Origin: Azospirillum sp. SYSU D00513
Lineage (GTDB): Bacteria > Pseudomonadota > Alphaproteobacteria > Azospirillales > Azospirillaceae
Assembly: GCF_017356015.1 (NCBI RefSeq)
Contig: NZ_JAFIQV010000001.1
Location: 186,001 to 250,000, forward strand
Direction of reading: 5' to 3'
DNA length: 64,000 nucleotides
Below the pieces are notes generated by a model, which saw nothing but the letters and a program-made list of their open reading frames with translations, made no database searches and was not told the DNA's origin. Made by a program: the position numbers and the translations under genes. The first letter of the stretch is position 1. The number at the start of each line of letters is the position of its first letter. This document shows positions 35,989 to 43,220 of the stretch, in pieces.

Positions 35989-36333
35989 TCAGCCGCGCTT
36001 CTTGATGCCGCCGTTGGTGAGCGCCTTGGAGGCCGGCAGATCGTCGTCCGCGTCGCCCGGCTTGGCGCCGGCCTTGCCGTTTTCCCGGCTCGGCAGCTCG
36101 ATGTTGACCTCCAGCGTCGAGAAGTCGCCGCCGCGGTCCAGCTTCACCTCGACCTTGTTCTGGTCGATGTCCACATACTTCGCGATCACCGACAGCAGTT
36201 CCTGCTGAAGCATCGGAAGATAGTCGGGACCGCTGCGGCCGGCGCGCTCGTGCGCCATGACGATCTGCAGACGTTCCTTGGCCTGGACCGCCGTGGCGCG
36301 GGGCGCGGGGCGGAAGAAGTTGAAGATGCTCAT
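35989..36333 (-). CDS. minE: Cell division topological specificity factor MinE
   Basis: MinE stimulates MinD ATPase and drives pole-to-pole oscillation so that the Z ring forms at midcell. The 114-residue protein has the membrane-targeting helix MSIFNFFRP, the anti-MinCD segment AKERLQIVMAHERAG and the dimerisation domain (YLPMLQQELLSVIAKYVDIDQNKVEVKLDRGGDFSTLEVNIELP). A hydrophilic tail of about 30 residues extends past the usual end. The ATG overlaps the minD stop. Confidence 0.97.
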   Translation of the reverse strand: MSIFNFFRPAPRATAVQAKERLQIVMAHERAGRSGPDYLPMLQQELLSVIAKYVDIDQNKVEVKLDRGGDFSTLEVNIELPSRENGKAGAKPGDADDDLPASKALTNGGIKKRG

Positions 36334-37145
36334 GCGCTCCTCCCCAGGAGCCGGCTGAACAGGCCCTTCTTCTGGGGGGACATGAAGCGGTGCTCGACGT
36401 CCTCGCCCAGGAAGCGGGCGACGGCGTCGGTGTAGGCCTGGCCGGCGTTCGACGCCTCGTCCAGGATCACCGGCATGCCGACGTTGGACGCGCGCAGCAC
36501 CGCCTGGCTTTCCGGGATCACGCCGAGCAGCGGGATCGCCAGGATCTCCAGCACGTCGTCCACCTTCAGCATTTCGCCGCGCTCGACGCGGTCCGGGTCG
36601 TAGCGGGTCAGCAGCAGCTGCTGGGTGACCGGCTCCAGACCCTGTTCGGCCCGGCGGGAGCGGGAGTTCAGCACGCCGAGGATGCGGTCGCTGTCGCGCA
36701 CCGACGACACCTCGGGGTTGGTGACGATGATGGCGTGGTCGGCGAAGTAGAGCGACATCAGCGCGCCGCGCTCGATGCCCGCCGGGCTGTCGCAGAGGAT
36801 GTAATCGAACTCCTGCGCCAGCTCGTTCAGGATGCGCTCGACGCCCTCCTTGGTGAGGGCGTCCTTGTCGCGCGTCTGCGAGGTCGGCAGGATGTAGAGG
36901 TTCTCGATGCGCTTGTCCTTGATCAGCGCCTGGTTCAGCTTCGCCTCGCCGTTGATGACGTTGACGAAGTCGAACACGACGCGGCGCTCGCAGCCCATGA
37001 CCAGGTCGAGGTTGCGCAGGCCCACGTCGAAGTCGATGACGACCGTCTTGAAGCCGCGCAGCGCGAGGCCGGTCGCGAAAGCGGCGGAGGACGTGGTCTT
37101 CCCGACGCCGCCCTTGCCGGAGGTCATGACGATGATCTTGCCCAA
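36330..37145 (-). CDS. minD: Septum site-determining ATPase MinD
   Basis: MinD is the membrane-bound deviant Walker ATPase that recruits MinC. It starts at TTG (37145-37143) reading MGKIIVMTSGKGGVGKTT, with GGGAGAGG just upstream; this gives 271 residues, the family length, whereas longer starts add unrelated sequence. Switch regions VIDFDVGLRNLD and CDSPAGIE are intact, and the C-terminal amphipathic membrane helix GLFSRLLGRS is present. It lies 100 bases after minC and overlaps minE by four bases. Confidence 0.97.
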   Translation of the reverse strand: MGKIIVMTSGKGGVGKTTSSAAFATGLALRGFKTVVIDFDVGLRNLDLVMGCERRVVFDFVNVINGEAKLNQALIKDKRIENLYILPTSQTRDKDALTKEGVERILNELAQEFDYILCDSPAGIERGALMSLYFADHAIIVTNPEVSSVRDSDRILGVLNSRSRRAEQGLEPVTQQLLLTRYDPDRVERGEMLKVDDVLEILAIPLLGVIPESQAVLRASNVGMPVILDEASNAGQAYTDAVARFLGEDVEHRFMSPQKKGLFSRLLGRSA

Positions 37146-37245
37146 CGAGCCTCTCCCACGTTCCTGATATTTGCCGCCCAGACGGGTGACCATGCCGTTG
37201 CCGGCCGAATTCCTTGAAGTCCCGCGGCGTCCCGCGGCGGAGCCC

Positions 37246-38004
37246 CTACAGCGGAGCCATATGCAGGAAGCCGTCGCGCAGGAAGATCTGCACGGGCTTC
37301 TTGCGGATGTCCTCGCCGATGTCCTCGCTGACCCGGTAGAGCCCGGCGACGGACACCACCTCGGCGTCGAGGCTCTGGCAGAAGATGCGGGCGCCGGTCT
37401 CGCCCGACACGCCGGCAAGCGCGCGGCCGCGCAGCGCGCCGTAGATGTGGATGTTGCCGTCGGCCAGCACCTCCGCCCCCGGCGACACCGAGGCGGTGAT
37501 GACGAGGTCGGTCTTCTCCGCGTAGATCTGCTGGCCCGAGCGCACCGGTTCCGTCACCAGCAGCGCCGGCCGGAGCACCGGTTCCGGCGGGGGCACGGCG
37601 ATGGCCGGGGCGGAGCCCGCGGCGCGCGGGTCGGGGCCCTTGGCCTGCTCCAGCTTCGCCGCGCGGCCGGCCGGCATCGGCGTCAGCCCGGCGGCGAGCG
37701 CCGCCTCCTGCACCGGGCGAGGCCCGCCCTGGAAGCCCATGGGCAGGAGATGGTGCGCCCGCACCTGCTGGAGGAAGGCCGCGACGTCGAAGCCCGCATC
37801 CTCCGGCAGCTCGTCGAAGTCGACGACCACCGGCGCGTTGCGGAAGAAGTTCGGCGCCTGGCGCACCTTGACGTTCAGCTGCGGGAAGAAATCCGGAGAC
37901 GTGGGGTCGCTCACCTTCAGCACCATCATGGTGAAGGAGTTGCCCCGCAACTGGAACGGCACGTCCCGTTCGACCGCCTGACCGGCGCTGCTCAAAGCTG
38001 CCAC
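37246..38004 (-). CDS. minC: Septum site-determining protein MinC
   Basis: MinC blocks FtsZ polymerisation away from midcell. The 252-residue protein starts at GTG (MAALSSAGQAV); the ribosome site is weak. The N-terminal FtsZ-interacting domain (FQLRGNSFTMMVLKV, APVVVDFDELP) is joined by a Pro/Ala linker (about residues 120-155) to the beta-helical C-terminal domain with VRSGQQIYAEKTDLVITASVSPGAEVLADGNIHIYG and LRGRALAGVSGE, which binds MinD. Confidence 0.95.
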   Translation of the reverse strand: MAALSSAGQAVERDVPFQLRGNSFTMMVLKVSDPTSPDFFPQLNVKVRQAPNFFRNAPVVVDFDELPEDAGFDVAAFLQQVRAHHLLPMGFQGGPRPVQEAALAAGLTPMPAGRAAKLEQAKGPDPRAAGSAPAIAVPPPEPVLRPALLVTEPVRSGQQIYAEKTDLVITASVSPGAEVLADGNIHIYGALRGRALAGVSGETGARIFCQSLDAEVVSVAGLYRVSEDIGEDIRKKPVQIFLRDGFLHMAPL

Positions 38005-38439
38005 CTTACGTTTGTTCCCGCCGCATGATCCGGCCGCATGTTCGGTCGATGTCCGCGCCGTTCCGCACGGTCCCGCGCGGACGACTCGTCCATGCGGGTT
38101 CTAGCGGTGCCGGCCCGTCGCATTCAAGTGCTTCACACACTCCCGGAGAGAATAAGCGCAGGTCATAGGATGTTCGTTACGGACGAGCCCGCCGGTTTGG
38201 CATGGCGGCATCATCCCTTTGTAAGGAACGATCTTACGAACGGCCCGATTCCCCAGAAGACAAATTACCGAAAGTTTAAGGTTCCGGCAAAAGGTTTCGA
38301 GCACCCGGCCGGGTTCGGCCGAACGGATGCCGCCCCTTGTCACGGCCGGCGCGTCCGCGTTGCCACCTGCGGCGGCGCCGCGACATTCCGCGTGAATCTT
38401 TGGAGACGCCCGCAATTTCGACGGACGCGGCGCGTTTAG
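38005..38439 (-). other. Intergenic region upstream of minC, no gene
   Basis: About 435 bases between the minC start and the candidate RNA. It should contain the minCDE promoter. A short inverted repeat GTAAG/CTTAC at 38221-38237 is the only structure noted. No reading frame on either strand has a ribosome site with protein-like composition. Confidence 0.5.
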
Positions 38440-38653
38440 GGGAGTAAGGTTCGTCCTGCGAGGTTCACAACCTGCGAAGAGGTACGCTTGCACCTGTCTT
38501 CGTCAAACGCGACACGACCGGCCGACGCGCCCCCACGGGTGCACGCCCCGTTGGGGCTCGGACACCGGAACGCGCGCCTCGCACCGGCAAGCCTCATTCC
38601 GGCACGGCTGTCACGAAGCGACAGATCGGACCTCCCTTGCGGGAGGTTTTTTT
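38440..38653 (+). ncRNA. Candidate structured RNA ending in an intrinsic terminator
   Basis: No ORF on the plus strand explains the strong terminator at 38630-38653. Upstream of it three further hairpins are visible: CGAAGA+GGT with ACC+TCTTCG (38475-38502), CCCCACGGG with CCCG+TGGGG (38531-38556), and CTGTC/GACAG (38608-38624). Together they suggest either a stand-alone small RNA of up to about 200 nt or a 5' leader that attenuates the PhoH gene starting 42 bases downstream. The 5' end given is approximate; no promoter was pinned down. Confidence 0.4.
38630..38653 (+). terminator. Strong Rho-independent terminator upstream of the PhoH gene
   Basis: ACCTCCC (38630-38636), loop TTGC and GGGAGGT (38641-38647), followed by six more Ts. 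It is oriented rightward, with no rightward gene before it in the preceding 600 bases. Confidence 0.85.
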
Positions 38654-38695
38654 GTGCCTGGAATCCGCCCAAACCCCATCCGTGAGGAGAGCGAC

Positions 38696-39445
38696 ATGGC
38701 CAAACGCCAAAGCAAAGGCGGCCTAGCCACGGTTTCGGAGTCGAAGGTGCAGCCCCTGTTCCCGATGGGCGGATGGGATCCCATGGGGATCCCCGGGACG
38801 GCGGACGATCACCGCGACCAGAGCTATCTCCGCAAGGTCAAGCCGCAGAACCCCAACCAGCAGGTGCTGATGGAGGCGATCCGGACCCACAACGTGGTCA
38901 TGGCGCTGGGTCCGGCGGGCACGGGCAAGACCTACCTGGCGATCTCCTCCGCCGTTGAGGCCCTGGAGCAGGGCAAGGTCGACCGCATCGTGCTGTCCCG
39001 CCCGGCCATCGAGGCGGGCGAGAGCATCGGCTACCTGCCGGGCGACATGCACGAGAAGATGGCGCCCTTCCTGCGCCCGCTCTACGACGCGCTGAGCGAC
39101 CGGCTGGGGGCCAAGCGGCTGCGCTCTCTGATGGCCGAGGGCACGATCGAGATCGCGCCGGTCGGCTTCATGCGTGGCCGCACGCTCAACAACGCCTTCG
39201 TGGTGATCGACGAGGCGCAGAACTGCACCTACGCGCAGATCAAGATGCTGCTGACCCGGCTCGGCTGGCACTCCACCATGGTGCTCACCGGCGACCCGGA
39301 CCAGACGGACCTGCTCGACAACCTGTCGGGCCTCGCCGACATCGGCCGCCGGCTGGAGGCGGTGGAGGGCATCGCCGTGGTCCGTCTGACCGAGCGGGAC
39401 ATCGTCCGCCACCCGCTGGTCGCCAGCATGCTGACCGTCCTGTAA
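38696..39445 (+). CDS. PhoH family P-loop ATPase, short form
   Basis: A 249-residue PhoH-like protein (MAKRQSKGGLATVSESK), with GAGGAG seven bases before the ATG. Walker A GPAGTGKTYLA, SRPAIEAGESIGYLPGDMHEKM, Walker B VVIDEAQNCT and the sensor TGDPDQTDL are present. It lacks the extra N-terminal and C-terminal domains of larger PhoH proteins, and the ybeY-lnt neighbourhood of the housekeeping PhoH-like protein is absent, so this is probably a paralogue. Proposed roles in RNA metabolism are unproven. Confidence 0.92.
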   Translation: MAKRQSKGGLATVSESKVQPLFPMGGWDPMGIPGTADDHRDQSYLRKVKPQNPNQQVLMEAIRTHNVVMALGPAGTGKTYLAISSAVEALEQGKVDRIVLSRPAIEAGESIGYLPGDMHEKMAPFLRPLYDALSDRLGAKRLRSLMAEGTIEIAPVGFMRGRTLNNAFVVIDEAQNCTYAQIKMLLTRLGWHSTMVLTGDPDQTDLLDNLSGLADIGRRLEAVEGIAVVRLTERDIVRHPLVASMLTVL

Positions 39446-39473
39446 CCCTCTCGCCAAACACCGCGCGAGCCAC

Positions 39474-39505
39474 GCCCCTCTCCCGCCGGGAGAGGGGCTT
39501 CCTTT
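39474..39505 (+). terminator. Rho-independent terminator after the PhoH gene
   Basis: GCCCCTCTCCC (39474-39484) pairs with GGGAGAGGGGC (39488-39498), followed by TTCCTTTT. It lies 28 bases past the stop. Confidence 0.8.
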
Positions 39506-39591
39506 TGCCGCAGCGCTTTTGCCGCCGCTGGGCACGCCGCGAGGACGGCAGCCTCTTGACCTCCGCCGCGGCCAGCCCCATTCCAGGCGGC

Positions 39592-40218
39592 ATGAAAGCC
39601 AGAATCCTCCGCATCGCCGTGGCCATGGCCATCGGCCTCGTGATCGCCGCCGGCATCGCCTGGTGGCAGGTCCAGAACGAACCCCAGCCGAGCCGGACCG
39701 CCCGGACGCAGGAAACCCAGACCGCGGTGTCGATCGGCGGACCCTTCACGCTGACCGACCACACCGGCAAGACGGTCACCGACCAGGACTACCAGGGCCA
39801 GTACCGCCTCATCTATTTCGGCTACAGCTACTGCCCGGACGTCTGCCCGACGGAGCTGGGCTCGATGGCCCGCGCCATGGAGGTTCTCGGCCCCCTCGGC
39901 GACCGTGTCCAGCCGCTCATGATCACCATCGATCCGGAGCGCGACACGGTGTCGCACTTGGCCGAGTATGTCGCCCTCTTCCACCCGCGGATGGTCGGGC
40001 TGACGGGCACGCCGGAACAGGTCGCGGCCGTCACGAAGGCCTACCGCGTCTACGCCGCCAAACGCCCGGCCGAGGGCGGAAAAACCGAGGAATATCTGAT
40101 GGATCACTCGGGTTTCCTCTATCTCATGGGACCGGACGGCGCCTTCATCCGCATCTTCCCGGCGGGCACCACGGGCGACGAGCTGGCGGCGGATCTGCGC
40201 GCGCGGCTGGCCGGCTGA
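39592..40218 (+). CDS. SCO1/SenC family copper chaperone
   Basis: A 208-residue membrane-anchored thioredoxin-like protein that typically delivers copper to the CuA site of cytochrome c oxidase. An N-terminal membrane helix (ILRIAVAMAIGLVIAAGIAWW) precedes the domain with the copper motif CPDVCP in YFGYSYCPDVCPTEL and the third ligand His in YLMDHSGFLYL. The start MKARILRI is chosen because it begins the signal anchor. It has no oxidase neighbours here; the ATP synthase operon follows. Confidence 0.94.
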   Translation: MKARILRIAVAMAIGLVIAAGIAWWQVQNEPQPSRTARTQETQTAVSIGGPFTLTDHTGKTVTDQDYQGQYRLIYFGYSYCPDVCPTELGSMARAMEVLGPLGDRVQPLMITIDPERDTVSHLAEYVALFHPRMVGLTGTPEQVAAVTKAYRVYAAKRPAEGGKTEEYLMDHSGFLYLMGPDGAFIRIFPAGTTGDELAADLRARLAG

Positions 40219-40321
40219 GCGGGGCCGCGGCCGGGACGGCGGCCGCGGTCCTATGCCGAAAAGCCGCGCTTTTGCCGGGTTTTATAACGTTTTCAAGCAC
40301 TTGGAGCTGGGGCTTTGCGAC

Positions 40322-40350
40322 TTGACAGTATTGACCCCTGTCCGTATGGT
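40322..40350 (+). promoter_or_regulatory. Predicted promoter of the atp Fo operon
   Basis: TTGACA (40322-40327), exactly 17 bases, then TATGGT (40345-40350) form a near-consensus sigma70 promoter. The expected start near 40357 leaves a leader of about 44 bases before atpI. Confidence 0.7.
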
Positions 40351-40400
40351 CTCGCCGCTTTCGCGTGGCTGCGAGCCGATCCGGGGGGATTTGAAGCGAG

Positions 40401-40766
40401 ATGAGCGACGAGGGTCCCCGGCATTCGCTGGAAGAGCTTGACGCCCGGTTGAAGAAGGCGCGAGAAGGTCAGGAAAGCCGTGACGGAGAATCCGGGAAAT
40501 ACCACCGGGTCCCGCAGCGGCCCATGGCCATCGCCTTCCGCATCGGGTCCGAGCTTGTCGCGGCCATGATCGTCGGCGTCGGCGGCGGGCTCCTGCTCGA
40601 CCGCTGGCTCGGCACGGCGCCTTGGGGACTGATCGTCATGTTCCTGCTGGGCTCCGCGGCCGGAGTACTGAACGTGTACCGGGCCGTCAACGGGCTCGGC
40701 ATCGCCCCCGGCTACGGCCGGACCCGTGAGGAAGACAACGAGCGCCCCAACGGCGACGCACACTGA
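40401..40766 (+). CDS. atpI: ATP synthase accessory protein AtpI
   Basis: A 121-residue protein with a charged N-terminus and two membrane helices (IGSELVAAMIVGVGGGLLLD; APWGLIVMFLLGSAAGVLNVYRAV), the AtpI/Atp1-Q type thought to assist c-ring assembly and magnesium uptake. It is the first gene of the Fo operon, 12 bases ahead of atpB. Confidence 0.93.
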   Translation: MSDEGPRHSLEELDARLKKAREGQESRDGESGKYHRVPQRPMAIAFRIGSELVAAMIVGVGGGLLLDRWLGTAPWGLIVMFLLGSAAGVLNVYRAVNGLGIAPGYGRTREEDNERPNGDAH

Positions 40767-40778
40767 GCGAGGACGACC

Positions 40779-41522
40779 TTGGATCCGCTGCACCAGTTCC
40801 AGATCAACCCGATCCTGCAGATCGTGATCGGCGGGTACGACCTGTCCTTCACGAACTCGGCCCTCTTCATGGTCATCGTGGTCGCGGCGATCTACTTCCT
40901 GCTGGTGAACGGCATGAAGGGCCGCGCCCTCGTCCCCGGCCGCCTGCAGTCGGCGGCGGAGATGTTCTACGAGTTCGTGGCGAACCTGGTCCGCGACAAC
41001 GCCGGACACGACGCCCGCCCGTACTTTCCGTTCGTCTTCTCGATCTTCATGTTCGTGCTGTTCGGCAACATGATCGGCATGATCCCCTACACCTTCACCT
41101 TCACGAGCCACATCATCGTGACCTTCACGCTGGCTCTGACGGTGTTCGTGTTCGTGACCGTGCTGGCGCTGATCAAGCACGGCATGCACTTCTTCTCCTT
41201 CTTCCTGCCGCATGGCGCGCCGCTCTGGCTGGCCCCGATCCTGATCCCGATCGAGGTGATCTCCTACGTCATGCGTCCGGTCAGCCTTTCCATCCGACTG
41301 TTCGCCAACATGATGGCGGGCCATACGATGCTGAAGGTCTTCGCCGGCTTCACGGTCCTGATGATCGGCGGCCTGGGCGGCATCGGCATCCTGCCGGGCC
41401 TGGTTCCGGTGCTGCTGAACGTCGCCCTGACCGGCTTCGAGTTTCTGGTCGCGTTCCTGCAAGCTTACGTCTTCACGATCCTGACCTGCCTGTACATCCG
41501 CGACGCGCTGGAACTGCACTAA
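40779..41522 (+). CDS. atpB: ATP synthase Fo subunit a
   Basis: Subunit a forms the proton half-channels. The 247-residue protein starts at TTG (MDPLHQFQINPI); GAGCGAGGA lies just upstream. The essential Arg is in SLSIRLFANMMAGH and channel residues follow in the last helices (LLNVALTGFEFLVAFLQAYVFTILTCLYI). F1 genes are not in this window, as in other alphaproteobacteria where Fo and F1 are separate operons. Confidence 0.96.
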   Translation: MDPLHQFQINPILQIVIGGYDLSFTNSALFMVIVVAAIYFLLVNGMKGRALVPGRLQSAAEMFYEFVANLVRDNAGHDARPYFPFVFSIFMFVLFGNMIGMIPYTFTFTSHIIVTFTLALTVFVFVTVLALIKHGMHFFSFFLPHGAPLWLAPILIPIEVISYVMRPVSLSIRLFANMMAGHTMLKVFAGFTVLMIGGLGGIGILPGLVPVLLNVALTGFEFLVAFLQAYVFTILTCLYIRDALELH

Positions 41523-41603
41523 GCAGCGCGCCGCCGGACGAGCCTTCACCCATCCCTTCACCCAAGTTAACCACCAAGTTAACGTTCAAAGAGGAAGAGT
41601 ATC

Positions 41604-41831
41604 ATGGACGCTGAAGCCGCAAAGTTTGTCGGCGCCGGTCTGGCCGTCACCTTCGCCCTCGCCGGCGTCGGCATGGGCATCGGCAACATCTTCTCCACCC
41701 TGATCGCCTCGGTTGCCCGCAACCCGGCGGTCCAGCCGAAGGTCTTCCCGATCGGCATTCTGGGCTTCGCGCTGACGGAAGCCGTCGCGCTGTTCGCCCT
41801 GCTGATCGCCTTCCTGATCCTGTTCGCCTAA
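41604..41831 (+). CDS. atpE: ATP synthase Fo subunit c
   Basis: The 75-residue c subunit is two helices joined by the polar loop ARNPAVQ. The proton-binding carboxylate is Glu59 in [14 protein letters not shown] and helix 1 has the glycine pattern [17 protein letters not shown] precedes the ATG. The 81-base gap after atpB contains a direct repeat CCAAGTTAAC. Confidence 0.97.
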   Translation: MDAEAAKFVGAGLAVTFALAGVGMGIGNIFSTLIASVARNPAVQPKVFPIGILGFALTEAVALFALLIAFLILFA

Positions 41832-41920
41832 GGCCTGAGCGAACCAAAAAGAACGCTCAAGAACGCGGCGCCGGACTTTCGGGTTTCGGCGCCGCTCCTT
41901 TGCCTAAGGGGAAACGATCC

Positions 41921-42574
41921 ATGCCGAACCTGTTGGCCCCGAACCCAATGACGGGTGCACGGCTGGCCCGCTGGTCGGGTGTCGCGGGCTCGACCCTCGC
42001 CACGCTGACCGCGTTCGCCGGCACCGTCCTTGCGGCGACGGCGGAACACGCCGCCGATCACGGCGGTGAGCATGCCGGCGGTCTGCCGCAGCTCAATCCC
42101 GCCAGCTTCCCGACCCAGATCTTCTGGCTCGCCCTGACTTTCGCGGTCCTCTACTACCTCATGTCCAAGAAGGCGCTTCCGCGCGTGGCCGAGGTGCTCG
42201 AGGAACGCCAGGAACGCATCTCCCGCGATCTCGCCAAGGCCGCGGCACTCCGCGACGAGGCCGAGGCCGTGATGGCGTCCGTCGACAAGTCGGTCGCCGA
42301 TGCCCGCTCGCAGGCCCAGGCGCTGGTCGCCCAGGTCGCCGCCGAGATCGAGGCCAACAACCAGGCCCGGCAGTCGCAGCTTTCCGCGGACCTCGCCGAG
42401 CGCCTGCGCCAGGCCGAAGCCCGCATCGCCACCGCCAAGGACGAGGCGCTCGCCAACGTCCGCGCGGCGGCCACCGACATCGCGCAGGACATCGCCTCCA
42501 AGCTCGCCGGCGTCGACGCCGATGCCGGCAAGGTCGAGGCCGCCGTCGCTGCCGTCATCGAGGAGCGTCGGTGA
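41921..42574 (+). CDS. atpF2: ATP synthase Fo subunit b'
   Basis: The b' stator subunit, 217 residues, starts MPNLLAPNPMTG with AAGGGG upstream; an earlier in-frame TTG is ignored. A hydrophobic leader with a possible cleavage after TVLAATA and a His-rich segment precede the membrane anchor (PTQIFWLALTFAVLYYLMS). The rest is one long coiled-coil helix (RVAEVLEERQERISRDLAKAAALRDEAEAV). A b/b' pair is typical of photosynthetic and related alphaproteobacteria. Its stop overlaps the next ATG by one base. Confidence 0.95.
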   Translation: MPNLLAPNPMTGARLARWSGVAGSTLATLTAFAGTVLAATAEHAADHGGEHAGGLPQLNPASFPTQIFWLALTFAVLYYLMSKKALPRVAEVLEERQERISRDLAKAAALRDEAEAVMASVDKSVADARSQAQALVAQVAAEIEANNQARQSQLSADLAERLRQAEARIATAKDEALANVRAAATDIAQDIASKLAGVDADAGKVEAAVAAVIEERR

Positions 42575-43050
42575 TGACCGCAGAATTTTGGGTCTTCGTA
42601 TCCTTCGTCATCTTCGTCGTGCTGGCCTTCCGCAAAGTGTCCTCGCTGATCGCGACGACGCTGGACGGCCGCGCCGCGCGCATCCGCCAGGAACTCGACG
42701 AGGCCCAGCGCCTCCGCGAGGACGCGCAGGCCACCCTCGCCTCCTACCAGCGCCGCCAGCGCGACGCCGCCAAGGAAACCGAGACCCTGCTCGCCGGCGC
42801 CCGCGAGGATGCCGAGCGCCTGCGTCAGCAGGCCGGCCGTGACCTCGAGGCCGCGCTGAAGCGCCGCGAGGCGCAGGCGCTGGACCGCATCGCCCAGGCG
42901 GAAGCCGCGGCGGTCGCCGAGGTCCGCAACCTCACGGTCGACGTGGCGATCGCCGCCAGCCGCCGCATCCTGGAGGCCGGCATCCCCGCCCGCCAGGCCG
43001 GCCAGCTGATCGAGCAGTCGATCGCGCAGCTGCCCAAGCACCTGCACTGA
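42574..43050 (+). CDS. atpF: ATP synthase Fo subunit b
   Basis: The 158-residue b stator starts MTAEFWVFVSFVIFVVLAFRKV, a single membrane anchor, followed by the coiled coil (LDGRAARIRQELDEAQRLREDAQATLASYQRRQRDA) that links Fo to F1. A GTG three bases earlier is a possible start. It ends the operon, followed by a terminator. Confidence 0.95.
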   Translation: MTAEFWVFVSFVIFVVLAFRKVSSLIATTLDGRAARIRQELDEAQRLREDAQATLASYQRRQRDAAKETETLLAGAREDAERLRQQAGRDLEAALKRREAQALDRIAQAEAAAVAEVRNLTVDVAIAASRRILEAGIPARQAGQLIEQSIAQLPKHLH

Positions 43051-43082
43051 GCAGCCCCCGCCTCGGCGGCGATGGTTCCAAG

Positions 43083-43112
43083 AAAACCCCGGCGCTTGCG
43101 CCGGGGTTTTTC
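43083..43112 (+). terminator. Rho-independent terminator of the atp operon
   Basis: AAAACCCCGGCGC (43083-43095) pairs with GCGCCGGGGTTTT (43098-43110), continuing into TTTCTTTT. It lies 32 bases past atpF. Confidence 0.9.
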
Positions 43113-43220
43113 TTTTGTCCGGACCCGGACGCAAGCTAAACTCCACTCCGATTGGAAAAGGTTCCGGGGTCATCCCGTGACATTATTCCGGTCTTAACCG
43201 GTCTGTAGCGATTCCGCCGG

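Noticed and set aside
38440..38653. 6S RNA or tmRNA
   Set aside because: No single long closing stem with central bubble as in 6S RNA, and no tag-peptide reading frame or tRNA-like ends for tmRNA.
43159..43220. Response regulator partner for the membrane kinase-like gene
   Set aside because: No receiver-domain gene is found on either side of the kinase-like gene.
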